Shown here piece after piece: positions 56,650-64,000 of a stretch of DNA of 64,000 nucleotides; within the stretch, counting starts at the first letter, position 1, and each line of letters begins with the position of its first letter. This DNA comes from Haliea sp. GTDB taxonomy: Bacteria; Pseudomonadota; Gammaproteobacteria; Pseudomonadales; Halieaceae. The notes under the pieces are model-generated. The model was given only the letters and a program-made list of their open reading frames with translations, did no database searches and had not been told where the DNA came from. The stretch spans positions 1 to 64,000 of the forward strand of contig JADJAL010000028.1 in NCBI GenBank assembly GCA_016704305.1. The letters run 5' to 3'. The translations under genes were made by a program, and so were the position numbers.

Positions 56650-58053
56650 ATGACCCAACCGTTTCCCCAGCACGCGTTCTTGACCGGCCCCACCGCGCCT
56701 TCGGGCGTGGAGTGCGATGCGCCTGACCTCATCATCGAAGGCGAACTGCCGGCGGACTTGAACGGTGTGTACTTCCGCAATGGCCCCGATCCGCTGTACC
56801 CGCCACGCGAGGGTGACGAGTATCACTGGTTCCACGGCGACGGCATGATCCAGCGCTTCGAATTCAGCGGTGGTCGCGTGGCGTGGAAGAACCGTTGGGT
56901 GCGCACGGAAAAATACGCGCTGGAACGCGCGGCGGGGCGCTCGCTGTTCGGGGTGCTCGGCAACCCCATGAAGAGCGATCCGTCGGTGGCCGGCGAACAC
57001 TACAACACGGCCAACACGCATGTGGTGTGGCACGGCAATCGGCTGATGGCGCTGATGGAGGGCACCATCGCCGTCGAGCTTGAACCGAAGACGCTCGCGA
57101 CCATTGGCAATTTCAACTACGGCGGCAAGATCAATGGCCCCATTACCGCGCATCCCAAGTTCGATCACGCGAGCGGCGAAATGGTGTTCTTCGGCAACCA
57201 GGCCAAAGGACCGTTCAGCGAATTCCTGCGCATGAACGTGGCGGACCGAGACGGCAACCTCATCAAGGACGAAATGATCGAGGCGCCTTTCCCGTCATTT
57301 GCTCACGACTTCTTTGTGACTGAAAAATACGTCGTTTTCCCTGTGTATCCGCTGGTCTTCAGCCTCGAACGCGCCATTGCTGGCGGTATTCCCATGGCCT
57401 GGGAGCCGGAGCGTGGCGCGCATTTTGGCGTTATGCCGCGCGCTGGCAGCGCCGCCGACGTGACATGGCACAACATGGACCCGCGCTGGAGTTTCCACAT
57501 GGTCAACGCGTGGGACGAGGGCGACACGATCAAGGTCGATGTCTGCGCCTCGAACGCCACCCGCTTCGCACCCAAGCTCGATGGCACGATGGCGAGCGCG
57601 GACGACGGACTATCCCCGGTGCTGCGTCGCTGGACCATCGATGTCGGCGGCACTACCAACACGGTCAGCGAGGAACAACTCGACGACATGCCCTGCGAGT
57701 TTCCGCGTACCGATGACCGCTTCATGACCCGCGCGCATCGCCATGCCTGGTTGGTTGGCGGTGCCGACGCGCAACTGATGTTCAACCGCCTGGTGCACTT
57801 CGACAAGTTGACCGGCACCCGCACGCTGTGGGGTGACGACAGGTACCTGCTGGGCGAACCGGTATTCGCACCCCGATCAGCCTCAGCCCCGGAAGGCGAT
57901 GGCTATGTGCTTATGCTCGCCTATGACCAGTCGACGGCGCTCAGCCAGCTGCTCGTTTTTGTCGCGACCGACATCGAACGCGGGCCGGTAGCGCGTGCGC
58001 TGCTGCCCCTGCGAATTCCCGCCGGTTTCCACGGTACCTGGGTAGGCGCCTGA
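56650..58053 (+). CDS. Carotenoid oxygenase (lignostilbene dioxygenase family)
   Basis: 467 residues from ATG 56650 (CCGGAGGAG upstream). Seven-blade propeller with iron ligands visible in ITAHPKFDH, FAHDFF, FHMVNAWDE and GFHGTW; YFRNGPDP and HWFHGDGM near the N-terminus are family signatures. It cleaves conjugated double bonds in carotenoids, apocarotenoids or stilbenes. The nearby desaturase, P450 and SDR could work on the products (inference). Confidence 0.95.
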   Translation: MTQPFPQHAFLTGPTAPSGVECDAPDLIIEGELPADLNGVYFRNGPDPLYPPREGDEYHWFHGDGMIQRFEFSGGRVAWKNRWVRTEKYALERAAGRSLFGVLGNPMKSDPSVAGEHYNTANTHVVWHGNRLMALMEGTIAVELEPKTLATIGNFNYGGKINGPITAHPKFDHASGEMVFFGNQAKGPFSEFLRMNVADRDGNLIKDEMIEAPFPSFAHDFFVTEKYVVFPVYPLVFSLERAIAGGIPMAWEPERGAHFGVMPRAGSAADVTWHNMDPRWSFHMVNAWDEGDTIKVDVCASNATRFAPKLDGTMASADDGLSPVLRRWTIDVGGTTNTVSEEQLDDMPCEFPRTDDRFMTRAHRHAWLVGGADAQLMFNRLVHFDKLTGTRTLWGDDRYLLGEPVFAPRSASAPEGDGYVLMLAYDQSTALSQLLVFVATDIERGPVARALLPLRIPAGFHGTWVGA

Positions 58054-58173
58054 GCGTGCACCTTCCCCGCCACAAGGCGTGCTCGCGCCCTGGCGATGAG
58101 GGTACTATTATTGCAGGCCTGCCCTTATCTTGTTCGCCCCAAACTTGCTATCAATCTAGTGATGGATATCACC

Positions 58174-58614
<441 letters not shown>

Positions 58615-58698
58615 ACGCACGAACCTGTAATCCACGCGAAATTGCACAATCAGCGGAGGCCCTGCCTCCTACATAAGAACGCGATAAGGTAATTGACG

Positions 58699-60792
58699 AT
58701 GACTATTCGCAACGTGAGCTTGCTGACGATACTACTTTGGACTTGCGCCGCCGCGCAGGCTGCAACAGAGGCCCCTGTACCCGGTACAGATACCGTCGAG
58801 GTCACCGACACGGCTGAGGTTGTTGCGGTTGAGGGTGAGGTTGTTGAGCTAGCCGATCAGCCCCCCGCAGCGCCGCCCTTCTCGCGGACCGAGGAACGCG
58901 AACCCTGCAGCGATTACACCGCGCAGCGCCGCCCGCACTTTGGTGACTTTCACGTGCACACCGCGTGGTCATTCGACGCGAACAGCCAGGACACCCGCAA
59001 CAAGCCTGCCGATGCGTATCGCTTCGCCAGGGGCGAGGCGATGGGCATCCAGCCCTACGACGAAAATGGCGTGGCCACCCGCACTATCAAACTGGATCGC
59101 CCGCTGGACTTCACCGCCGTCACCGACCACTCCGAATTCATGGGCGAGATGCGCATGTGCACCACCGAAGGTTCGCCCGGCTACTGGCACCCGGTGTGCA
59201 TTGCCCACCGCCACGTGCCGCAACTCTCGTTCTACACTTTCGCCGCGCTCGGCATGGCGTACAAATTCCGCTGGGGATTGTGTGGGGATGACAATGAACT
59301 GTGTTACGCCAAAGCCGCAGACACCTGGCAGGACATCCAGCGCGACGCGGAAAACGCGTATGACCGCAGCGGCGACTGCACTTTCACCAGCTTCGTGGGT
59401 TATGAGTGGACCGCCGGCGGCGAGACCGGCCAGAACCTGCACCACAACGTGATCTTCCGCAATGCGCAGGTGCCGGAGCGCGCGCTGAGCTGGATCGAAA
59501 CACCCTCGCAGGTGCAGCTCTGGGATTACCTGGATGAGGAATGTGTCGCGGGCAAGCCGGGTTGCGATGCCGTGGTGATTCCGCATAACTCCAACATCTC
59601 TGGCGGCCTGATGTTTGAAACGGCCCGCATCACCAACAAAGACATTCCCGCCGACCCGGTGACGGCCGCGGAGGCCGCGCGCAGGGCGCGCTGGAATACG
59701 TTGTTTGAAGTGATGCAGCACAAGGGGGCCTCGGAGTGCGACAGCCGACTGCCGGTATGGTCGGAAGACGAGTACTGCAATTTCGAACTGATGGGCTACG
59801 ACCGCTTTGGCGGCAAGAATACCGGGGAGACAACCTTTGCGGACCTCGACTGGCTGAGCCCGGTGATCGGCGAGGACACGATCCCGGTTACCACTCCGCC
59901 GTCAGAGGCCAACTTCCTGCGCTATGCACTGAAGAAAGGCCTGCAGCAGCAGGCGGAGCTCGGCGTGAACAGTTTCAAGTACGGCCTGATTTCGAGCACT
60001 GACACGCACATCGCAGCGCCGGGCCTGACCATGGAGAAGAACCATCCGGGCCACGGCGGCGCGGGCATGGGCGCGCGGGAAGGCGTGCCGGTCGGCTTGC
60101 CGGATGAACTGGAATACGGCCCGGGTGGGTTAGCCGTCCTGTACGCGGAGGAGAACAGCCGCGACGCGCTGTTCGCGGCCATGCAGCGGCGCGAGGCCTA
60201 TGCCACCAGCGGCACGCGTCCGGTGCTGCGCTTCTTCGGCGGCTGGGATTATCCGCAGTCGCTGTGCAGTGCGAGCGACATGGTCGAACAGGGCTATCGC
60301 GGCGGTGTGCCGATGGGCAGCGACCTGCCACCCGCGACTGCGACGAGCACTGCACCGCGCTTCCTGGTGTCCGCGAATATGGACACTGGCACCGCCGAGT
60401 ATCCAGGCAGCCCCCTGCAGCGCATTCAGTTGATCAAGGGGTGGTATGAAGACGGCGAGTTGCGCGAGCAAGTGCTGGACGTGGCCGGCGGCGACAATGA
60501 CGCCACGGTAGATATCAACACGTGCGAGCCCTCAGGTGGCGGACACCGGCAGCTATGCAGTGTTTGGCAGGACAATGATTTCAACCCCAATGCGCCGGCG
60601 TTCTACTACACCCGGCTGCTGGAAAACCCGACCTGTCGCTGGAGCCAGCGCATTTGCGCCGCTGCCGGTGTGCGCTGCGACAATCCCGAGGGCATTCCCG
60701 AGGGCATGGAAAACTGCTGCGCACCCGAACACCAGAAGGTCATTCAGGAGCGCGCATGGAGCTCGCCTATCTGGTATGTACCACCGGCCTGA
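58699..60792 (+). CDS. Secreted DUF3604 (PHP-like) protein
   Basis: 697 residues from ATG 58699 (AAGG upstream). Signal peptide (LLTILLWTCAAAQAA), then a Val/Glu/Thr-rich linker (residues 25-60), then the DUF3604 body with metal-site motifs GDFHVHTAWSFDA, AVTDHSEFMGE and STDTHIAAPG. The His/Asp pattern is shared with PHP-type phosphoesterases. Substrate unknown. It is complete, with a Cys-rich C-terminus (ICAAAGVRCDN, MENCCAP). Confidence 0.9.
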   Translation: MTIRNVSLLTILLWTCAAAQAATEAPVPGTDTVEVTDTAEVVAVEGEVVELADQPPAAPPFSRTEEREPCSDYTAQRRPHFGDFHVHTAWSFDANSQDTRNKPADAYRFARGEAMGIQPYDENGVATRTIKLDRPLDFTAVTDHSEFMGEMRMCTTEGSPGYWHPVCIAHRHVPQLSFYTFAALGMAYKFRWGLCGDDNELCYAKAADTWQDIQRDAENAYDRSGDCTFTSFVGYEWTAGGETGQNLHHNVIFRNAQVPERALSWIETPSQVQLWDYLDEECVAGKPGCDAVVIPHNSNISGGLMFETARITNKDIPADPVTAAEAARRARWNTLFEVMQHKGASECDSRLPVWSEDEYCNFELMGYDRFGGKNTGETTFADLDWLSPVIGEDTIPVTTPPSEANFLRYALKKGLQQQAELGVNSFKYGLISSTDTHIAAPGLTMEKNHPGHGGAGMGAREGVPVGLPDELEYGPGGLAVLYAEENSRDALFAAMQRREAYATSGTRPVLRFFGGWDYPQSLCSASDMVEQGYRGGVPMGSDLPPATATSTAPRFLVSANMDTGTAEYPGSPLQRIQLIKGWYEDGELREQVLDVAGGDNDATVDINTCEPSGGGHRQLCSVWQDNDFNPNAPAFYYTRLLENPTCRWSQRICAAAGVRCDNPEGIPEGMENCCAPEHQKVIQERAWSSPIWYVPPA

Positions 60793-60904
60793 CGGGTACG
60801 CTGGTTGCGCGTGCCGGGAAAAGGCCGACGGGAGAGTGCTGCGCTGGAGTGGCTGTGTGTTGACGCTATCCCCTGGCCCTTCGGCCTAAGGTTTGCAGGT
60901 GACG

Positions 60905-60933
60905 GCATCGAGGACGAGAGGTGTCCTCGATGC
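60905..60933. terminator. Bidirectional hairpin between DUF3604 and entericidin genes
   Basis: GCATCGAGGAC, 7-base loop, GTCCTCGATGC: a perfect 11-bp stem between the convergent ends of two genes. No T-tract is present on either side, so Rho-independent termination is not certain; it may protect transcript ends. Confidence 0.5.
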
Positions 60934-60940
60934 GCGAACT

Positions 60941-61105
60941 TCACAGCTTGTCGCTGGCCTTCTGTGCCGCTTCCTGTGTTTTCTCACCCACTGCCTCAAC
61001 GTCCTTGCCCACGCCCTGAACCGTGTTGCATCCGCCAAGGATCGTAACAGCGACAATGAGTATCGCCACAAGTGTGTATTTGCCGTGGAATTTTTTCGTC
61101 ATCAT
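60941..61105 (-). CDS. Entericidin-family lipoprotein
   Basis: 54 residues, starting MMTKKFHGKYTLVAIL. The lipobox is TILGGC, and the mature part NTVQGVGKDVEAVGEKTQEA with AQKASDKL is typical of entericidin A/B-type small lipoproteins. The ATG may be the first (61105) or second Met. Entericidins are membrane lipoproteins tied to stress or cell-death control in enterics; the role here is unknown. The convergent hairpin at 60905 lies just behind it. Confidence 0.8.
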   Translation of the reverse strand: MMTKKFHGKYTLVAILIVAVTILGGCNTVQGVGKDVEAVGEKTQEAAQKASDKL

Positions 61106-61312
61106 GGAAAGCCTCGGATTGAATAGTGTAAAAAAGTCTAACAGATTCCGCGCACACGTAGCAGACAGATTTCAGGCGCATTAACCAAGCCCCTGCATCG
61201 GCGTTGTCTGCGCGGCTGTCGCTTCCATCGAAACAAGCCGCTATGCTCTGCAGCACGCGACGTCTAAACAGGCTGAGAGCAGACGCGCTACGGCCATGCA
61301 ACAGGACATCCA

Positions 61313-62452
61313 ATGAATACCTCTGTAAAACGGGACTCACCACGGCGGTACCTTTGGCTGGTCGTACTTATCAGCTTGCCCGCAATTAGTTGGTGGGGCG
61401 TGCTCGATGATTTTTCCTCGGAGCACCTCAACGCTTCCATTTCCAGCGCCGGGTTGGTCTACGGCACTGCCAGGGGCATCAACGCACTGGTATCACTGCT
61501 GCAGGGCACCGAGATAAATGTTCCTTTCGTCACCTTCAGCATCGGCGAGGTGCTCGATCCTGTAAACGATTTGATTGAACGCTTTTCCGACATCATTCTT
61601 CTGGCGCTGGGCTCTCTGGCGCTGCAGAAGATTTTGTTGGCCGTGGTCTCCAATACGATATTCACTGTATTGCTGTCATTCGTGGCGCTCTGCACCGGAC
61701 TATCGCTTTTCCTTGGCGGCCGCAAACTGCAGACTGCGCTACTGAGGAGTTTCCTCGTAATTGCGTTTTTCAGGTTCTCACTCGGGTTGGTGGTGTTGGC
61801 CAATAGCTGGGTTGACTCGACATTCCTGGATGAGGCGGATCAACAACGCCATGTCGCCATGGAAAAATTCCAGGGGGAACTGCGCCAGATCGACACACTC
61901 TCCAGAAGAGAGGCAGAAGCAGAGGCACTGCTCGGGGAGCTCACAGAAAAGCGATCGATACTGGAGCGTGATCGCAAGGAAACTCAAGGCGAACTGATGT
62001 TGCTTGCTGCTCAAATCGATACGGCTGAGCGGACATTCAATGAATTGCGCGGCAATGCAGGGGGTTTATGTAAGTTGTCAGAGATATTTCGCACATGCCC
62101 CGAGAATGTGCAGCGGGCAAAGGATGCTCTCGATAAACTCGAAACCAGCAGAGACGGTTTAGCACAGAAATTGGCGGCTACGGAACAAGCTGTCGAGGAC
62201 ATGCAGGCGCGAATGAACTGCCTGGCAAAGCATAGCCGTGGCGAAAGCTGTAGCTTCTGGGACATCGTTCCGGATGCGCCGGATGCCGCGGCGTTGCGGG
62301 CAAAGCTGAACGCAATCAATGCGGGGCTGAGTGACTTTACCGAGAACAGCATCAACCTGCTGATGTCCCTGCTGCTGAAAACCGTGGCGATACCGCTGCT
62401 GTTTATTTTCCTGCTGTTGAAGATTGTGCAGCGGAACTGGGGGCGGATTTGA
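61313..62452 (+). CDS. Membrane protein with central coiled coil
   Basis: 379 residues. N-terminal membrane segments (YLWLVVLISLPAISWWGVL; LALGSLALQKILLAVV; FTVLLSFVALCTGLSLFL; SFLVIAFFRFSLGLVVL). A long coiled coil follows (LRQIDTLSRREAEAEALLGEL... about 195-310) with Cys residues, then a C-terminal membrane segment (LLKTVAIPLLFIFLLL). No family recognised. Its end overlaps the convergent gene by about 50 bases. Confidence 0.75.
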   Translation: MNTSVKRDSPRRYLWLVVLISLPAISWWGVLDDFSSEHLNASISSAGLVYGTARGINALVSLLQGTEINVPFVTFSIGEVLDPVNDLIERFSDIILLALGSLALQKILLAVVSNTIFTVLLSFVALCTGLSLFLGGRKLQTALLRSFLVIAFFRFSLGLVVLANSWVDSTFLDEADQQRHVAMEKFQGELRQIDTLSRREAEAEALLGELTEKRSILERDRKETQGELMLLAAQIDTAERTFNELRGNAGGLCKLSEIFRTCPENVQRAKDALDKLETSRDGLAQKLAATEQAVEDMQARMNCLAKHSRGESCSFWDIVPDAPDAAALRAKLNAINAGLSDFTENSINLLMSLLLKTVAIPLLFIFLLLKIVQRNWGRI

Positions 62453-63402
62453 CCTTATCCCTGGTGCGTCGCAAATCACGTTCCAGCGCCACCTCAAAAT
62501 TTAGTTCCAGGCTCCACGCTCCCCGGCGCACGTCGTCGTTATTCTGCTTGCGAAAGTTATAGGCGGGCTTCAGTTCGACAAACAGAAACGGCCGATATAA
62601 CTGCCTGCGAAAGAGCACGCCGAGCCGATAGTTTTTGACGTAAGAAGGATCCGTGACGCCATTGATCGAACCGAACCAGGCAAACACCCGGGGATCGCTT
62701 TTGTGTACGCTGCGTCGCTCGAACAAAATCAGGGTAGTCTGCCACTCCGTGCCTTCGGTCTTCTCGCCGTATACCAGTTCATTGCTATAGCGCAGGAGAT
62801 CCGTGTCGCTCAGGGCCTTGTCGAGATTGAGCTCACCGGTGGTAAAAAAGCCCTTGTTATCCTTGTATTCAACCTGCTGTGTAAAACGATAGCTGCTGTC
62901 TTCATACAATTGCCCCTGATTGCGGAAACGCACCCCGGGTTTAAATCCCATTGAACTGAAATCCAGCGTCAGGTCCACGCGCGAGCGATTGCGCTGGTCT
63001 ATCGTATAGAGCATGCCGGCGCGATCTTCGCTCTTCTCTTCATCGTTGCTCAAATCGTCGCCATTCTCCCCGCCAAAGAACAGGTTCAGGCGCTTGGATA
63101 TTTTCGGTAGCTGCAGCTTCCCGCTCAGCCTCACCTTGGTGTTGTAACCGTCGCTCTGGTCAAAGTCGTTGCGCCATACCACGCGCACGAGCGACTCGGG
63201 GCTTTCAAGCTCATAATTGGGGTCGCCAAAAAAGCTGTCCATCCACTCGGCAAGTGCCTGCGTCTGGTCAGTGGCGTAGGCATGGGTGTCGTCGACCCAG
63301 GTGATCGGCGCCTCGCCTTCCGCCGCTGGCGCATCCGGCGCCTGCGCCTCGCTCCGTGCCGGACTGGCGATGACGAATACGTATGAGTATGAGCAGAAAC
63401 AT
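62403..63402 (-). pseudogene. Exported beta-barrel-like protein, frameshift in the signal peptide
   Basis: ATG 63402 starts MFLLILI, and dropping one base continues as VFVIASPARSEAQAPD: a signal peptide ending near SEA. The body from APITWVDDTHAYATDQ is clean. It is rich in alternating aromatic/hydrophobic strands (LNLFFGGENG, KPGVRFRNQGQL, YRLGVLFRRQLYRPF, AWSLELNFEVALERD), as in outer-membrane barrels. No family recognised. The single break might be an assembly error. Confidence 0.65.
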
Positions 63403-63465
63403 CTTCACGGTATGGGCATCCTGACAGCCCCCCATGGCTACACTAAATCGCGGCCCGGCAGTTTT

Positions 63466-64000
63466 TCAAGATTCTACCGGCGCCATCTTGTAGTGTTTGG
63501 CATCGGTGATGAAATCCGCATGCCCATAGTTATCGAGCAACTCGGCCAATTTGCTGATCAGGCGATTGTCCACCAGCGTGCGCACGCCGGGGATGCGCAT
63601 CCCCAGTGTATAAAGGTTCGAACTGGTCAGCAGCACGCCTATCGCCACGGCTGCGGCCAGTTTGTCCTCAAGCCGATAGCTCACACCCAGCTTTTCTGCC
63701 CGGGCCACCTTGCCTTCGCAGAAATTCTGGATGAGGAAATACTTTGCGAAGCCGCGCTCCATCCACTGGTGCACTCGACCGCGCAGCGACGGATCGTCGA
63801 ACAGCTTCGCTTCCATGGTGCCGCGAATCAGCACGCCGCAGGTCGCATCGTCAAATTCCTCCCGCAACGAGAGCGTGCGGGCTATCATCAAGTCGACAAT
63901 TTCCTGCGGCGTCTCGCCCAGCAAATCTTGCGGCAAGCCGAGCAGGAAGCAGCGATAGCGGGACATTTCCACTCGCGCCCGCTCCGCCGATGTAAAACTC
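63466..64000 (-). CDS. Protein of unknown function, running off the window
   Basis: The frame is open to the window's right edge (SFTSAERARVEMSRYRCFLLG), so the start may lie outside; MEMSRYRC at 63972 is a possible internal start. About 178 residues are visible. It is helical and membrane-associated in pattern (YFLIQNFCEGKV, KLAAAVAIGVLLTSSNLY). The arrangement vaguely recalls MpaB/Lcp-type (DUF2236) proteins, but this is weak. Confidence 0.6.
   Translation of the reverse strand, partial: SFTSAERARVEMSRYRCFLLGLPQDLLGETPQEIVDLMIARTLSLREEFDDATCGVLIRGTMEAKLFDDPSLRGRVHQWMERGFAKYFLIQNFCEGKVARAEKLGVSYRLEDKLAAAVAIGVLLTSSNLYTLGMRIPGVRTLVDNRLISKLAELLDNYGHADFITDAKHYKMAPVES

Overview
The window looks like a chromosomal segment of a Gram-negative, probably marine gammaproteobacterium. 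I infer this from a CTGT-N8-ACAG LexA box in front of a YebG-family gene, from TrxC, YchJ and an entericidin-like lipoprotein, and from an exosortase H (XrtH) locus with PEP-CTERM- and IPTL-CTERM-like sorting tails. XrtH is known mainly from Halieaceae/Cellvibrionales-type bacteria. The genus cannot be fixed from sequence alone.

Positions 1 to about 10,011 look like the right part of an integrated element. It holds small accessory genes, a frameshifted ArdB/KlcA antirestriction gene, an iteron-like array followed by a broken primase/helicase, a frameshifted tyrosine recombinase, several small membrane or secreted proteins, and a badly broken papain-like protein with dockerin-type repeats and an IPTL-CTERM-like tail. 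It ends at the 3' half of a CAU-anticodon tRNA (9967-10011), the expected form of an att site. From 10.1 to 31 kb the chromosome is accessory and decayed: glutaredoxin, a Gre-like protein, two DUF1566 proteins, an M23 peptidase with four near-identical PPC-type repeats, and remnants of IS91, IS1182, IS256, ISL3, IS5 and IS6 elements. It also holds a methyltransferase pseudogene, a lipoprotein with YD-type repeats and two nonsense codons, an AMP-dependent ligase, a PEP-CTERM protein, and the XrtH locus (midcut-type substrate, sterol-desaturase-like enzyme, xrtH, XrtH-associated membrane protein).

From 30.3 to 40 kb lie a second IS256 copy cut by an IS3 element, a PaaI-type thioesterase, SOS-controlled yebG, a parDE module, several IS6-like ends, a large lipoprotein and a serine hydrolase. 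This stretch is bounded by inverted copies of a ~62-bp sequence (30305-30366 and 39910-39971). From 40 to 64 kb most genes are intact: a puuA-puuB-like putrescine pair with a deazaflavin-reductase-family gene, YchJ, a zeta-like toxin with antitoxin, a NYN-domain protein, a cluster of oxygenase-type lipid enzymes (desaturase, P450, SDR, carotenoid oxygenase), an ion channel, a PAS-GGDEF-EAL regulator, TrxC, a DUF3604 protein and cell-envelope proteins.

The most striking overall feature is the uneven distribution of reading-frame breaks: about thirty in the first 31 kb, against two clear ones in the last 33 kb. Several lie in mononucleotide runs, so real decay and assembly error must be told apart before any gene is called dead. 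No CRISPR array and no clearly new defence system was seen. The least ordinary items are the XrtH locus with its substrates, the tRNA-bounded element, and the composite papain/dockerin/IPTL protein.
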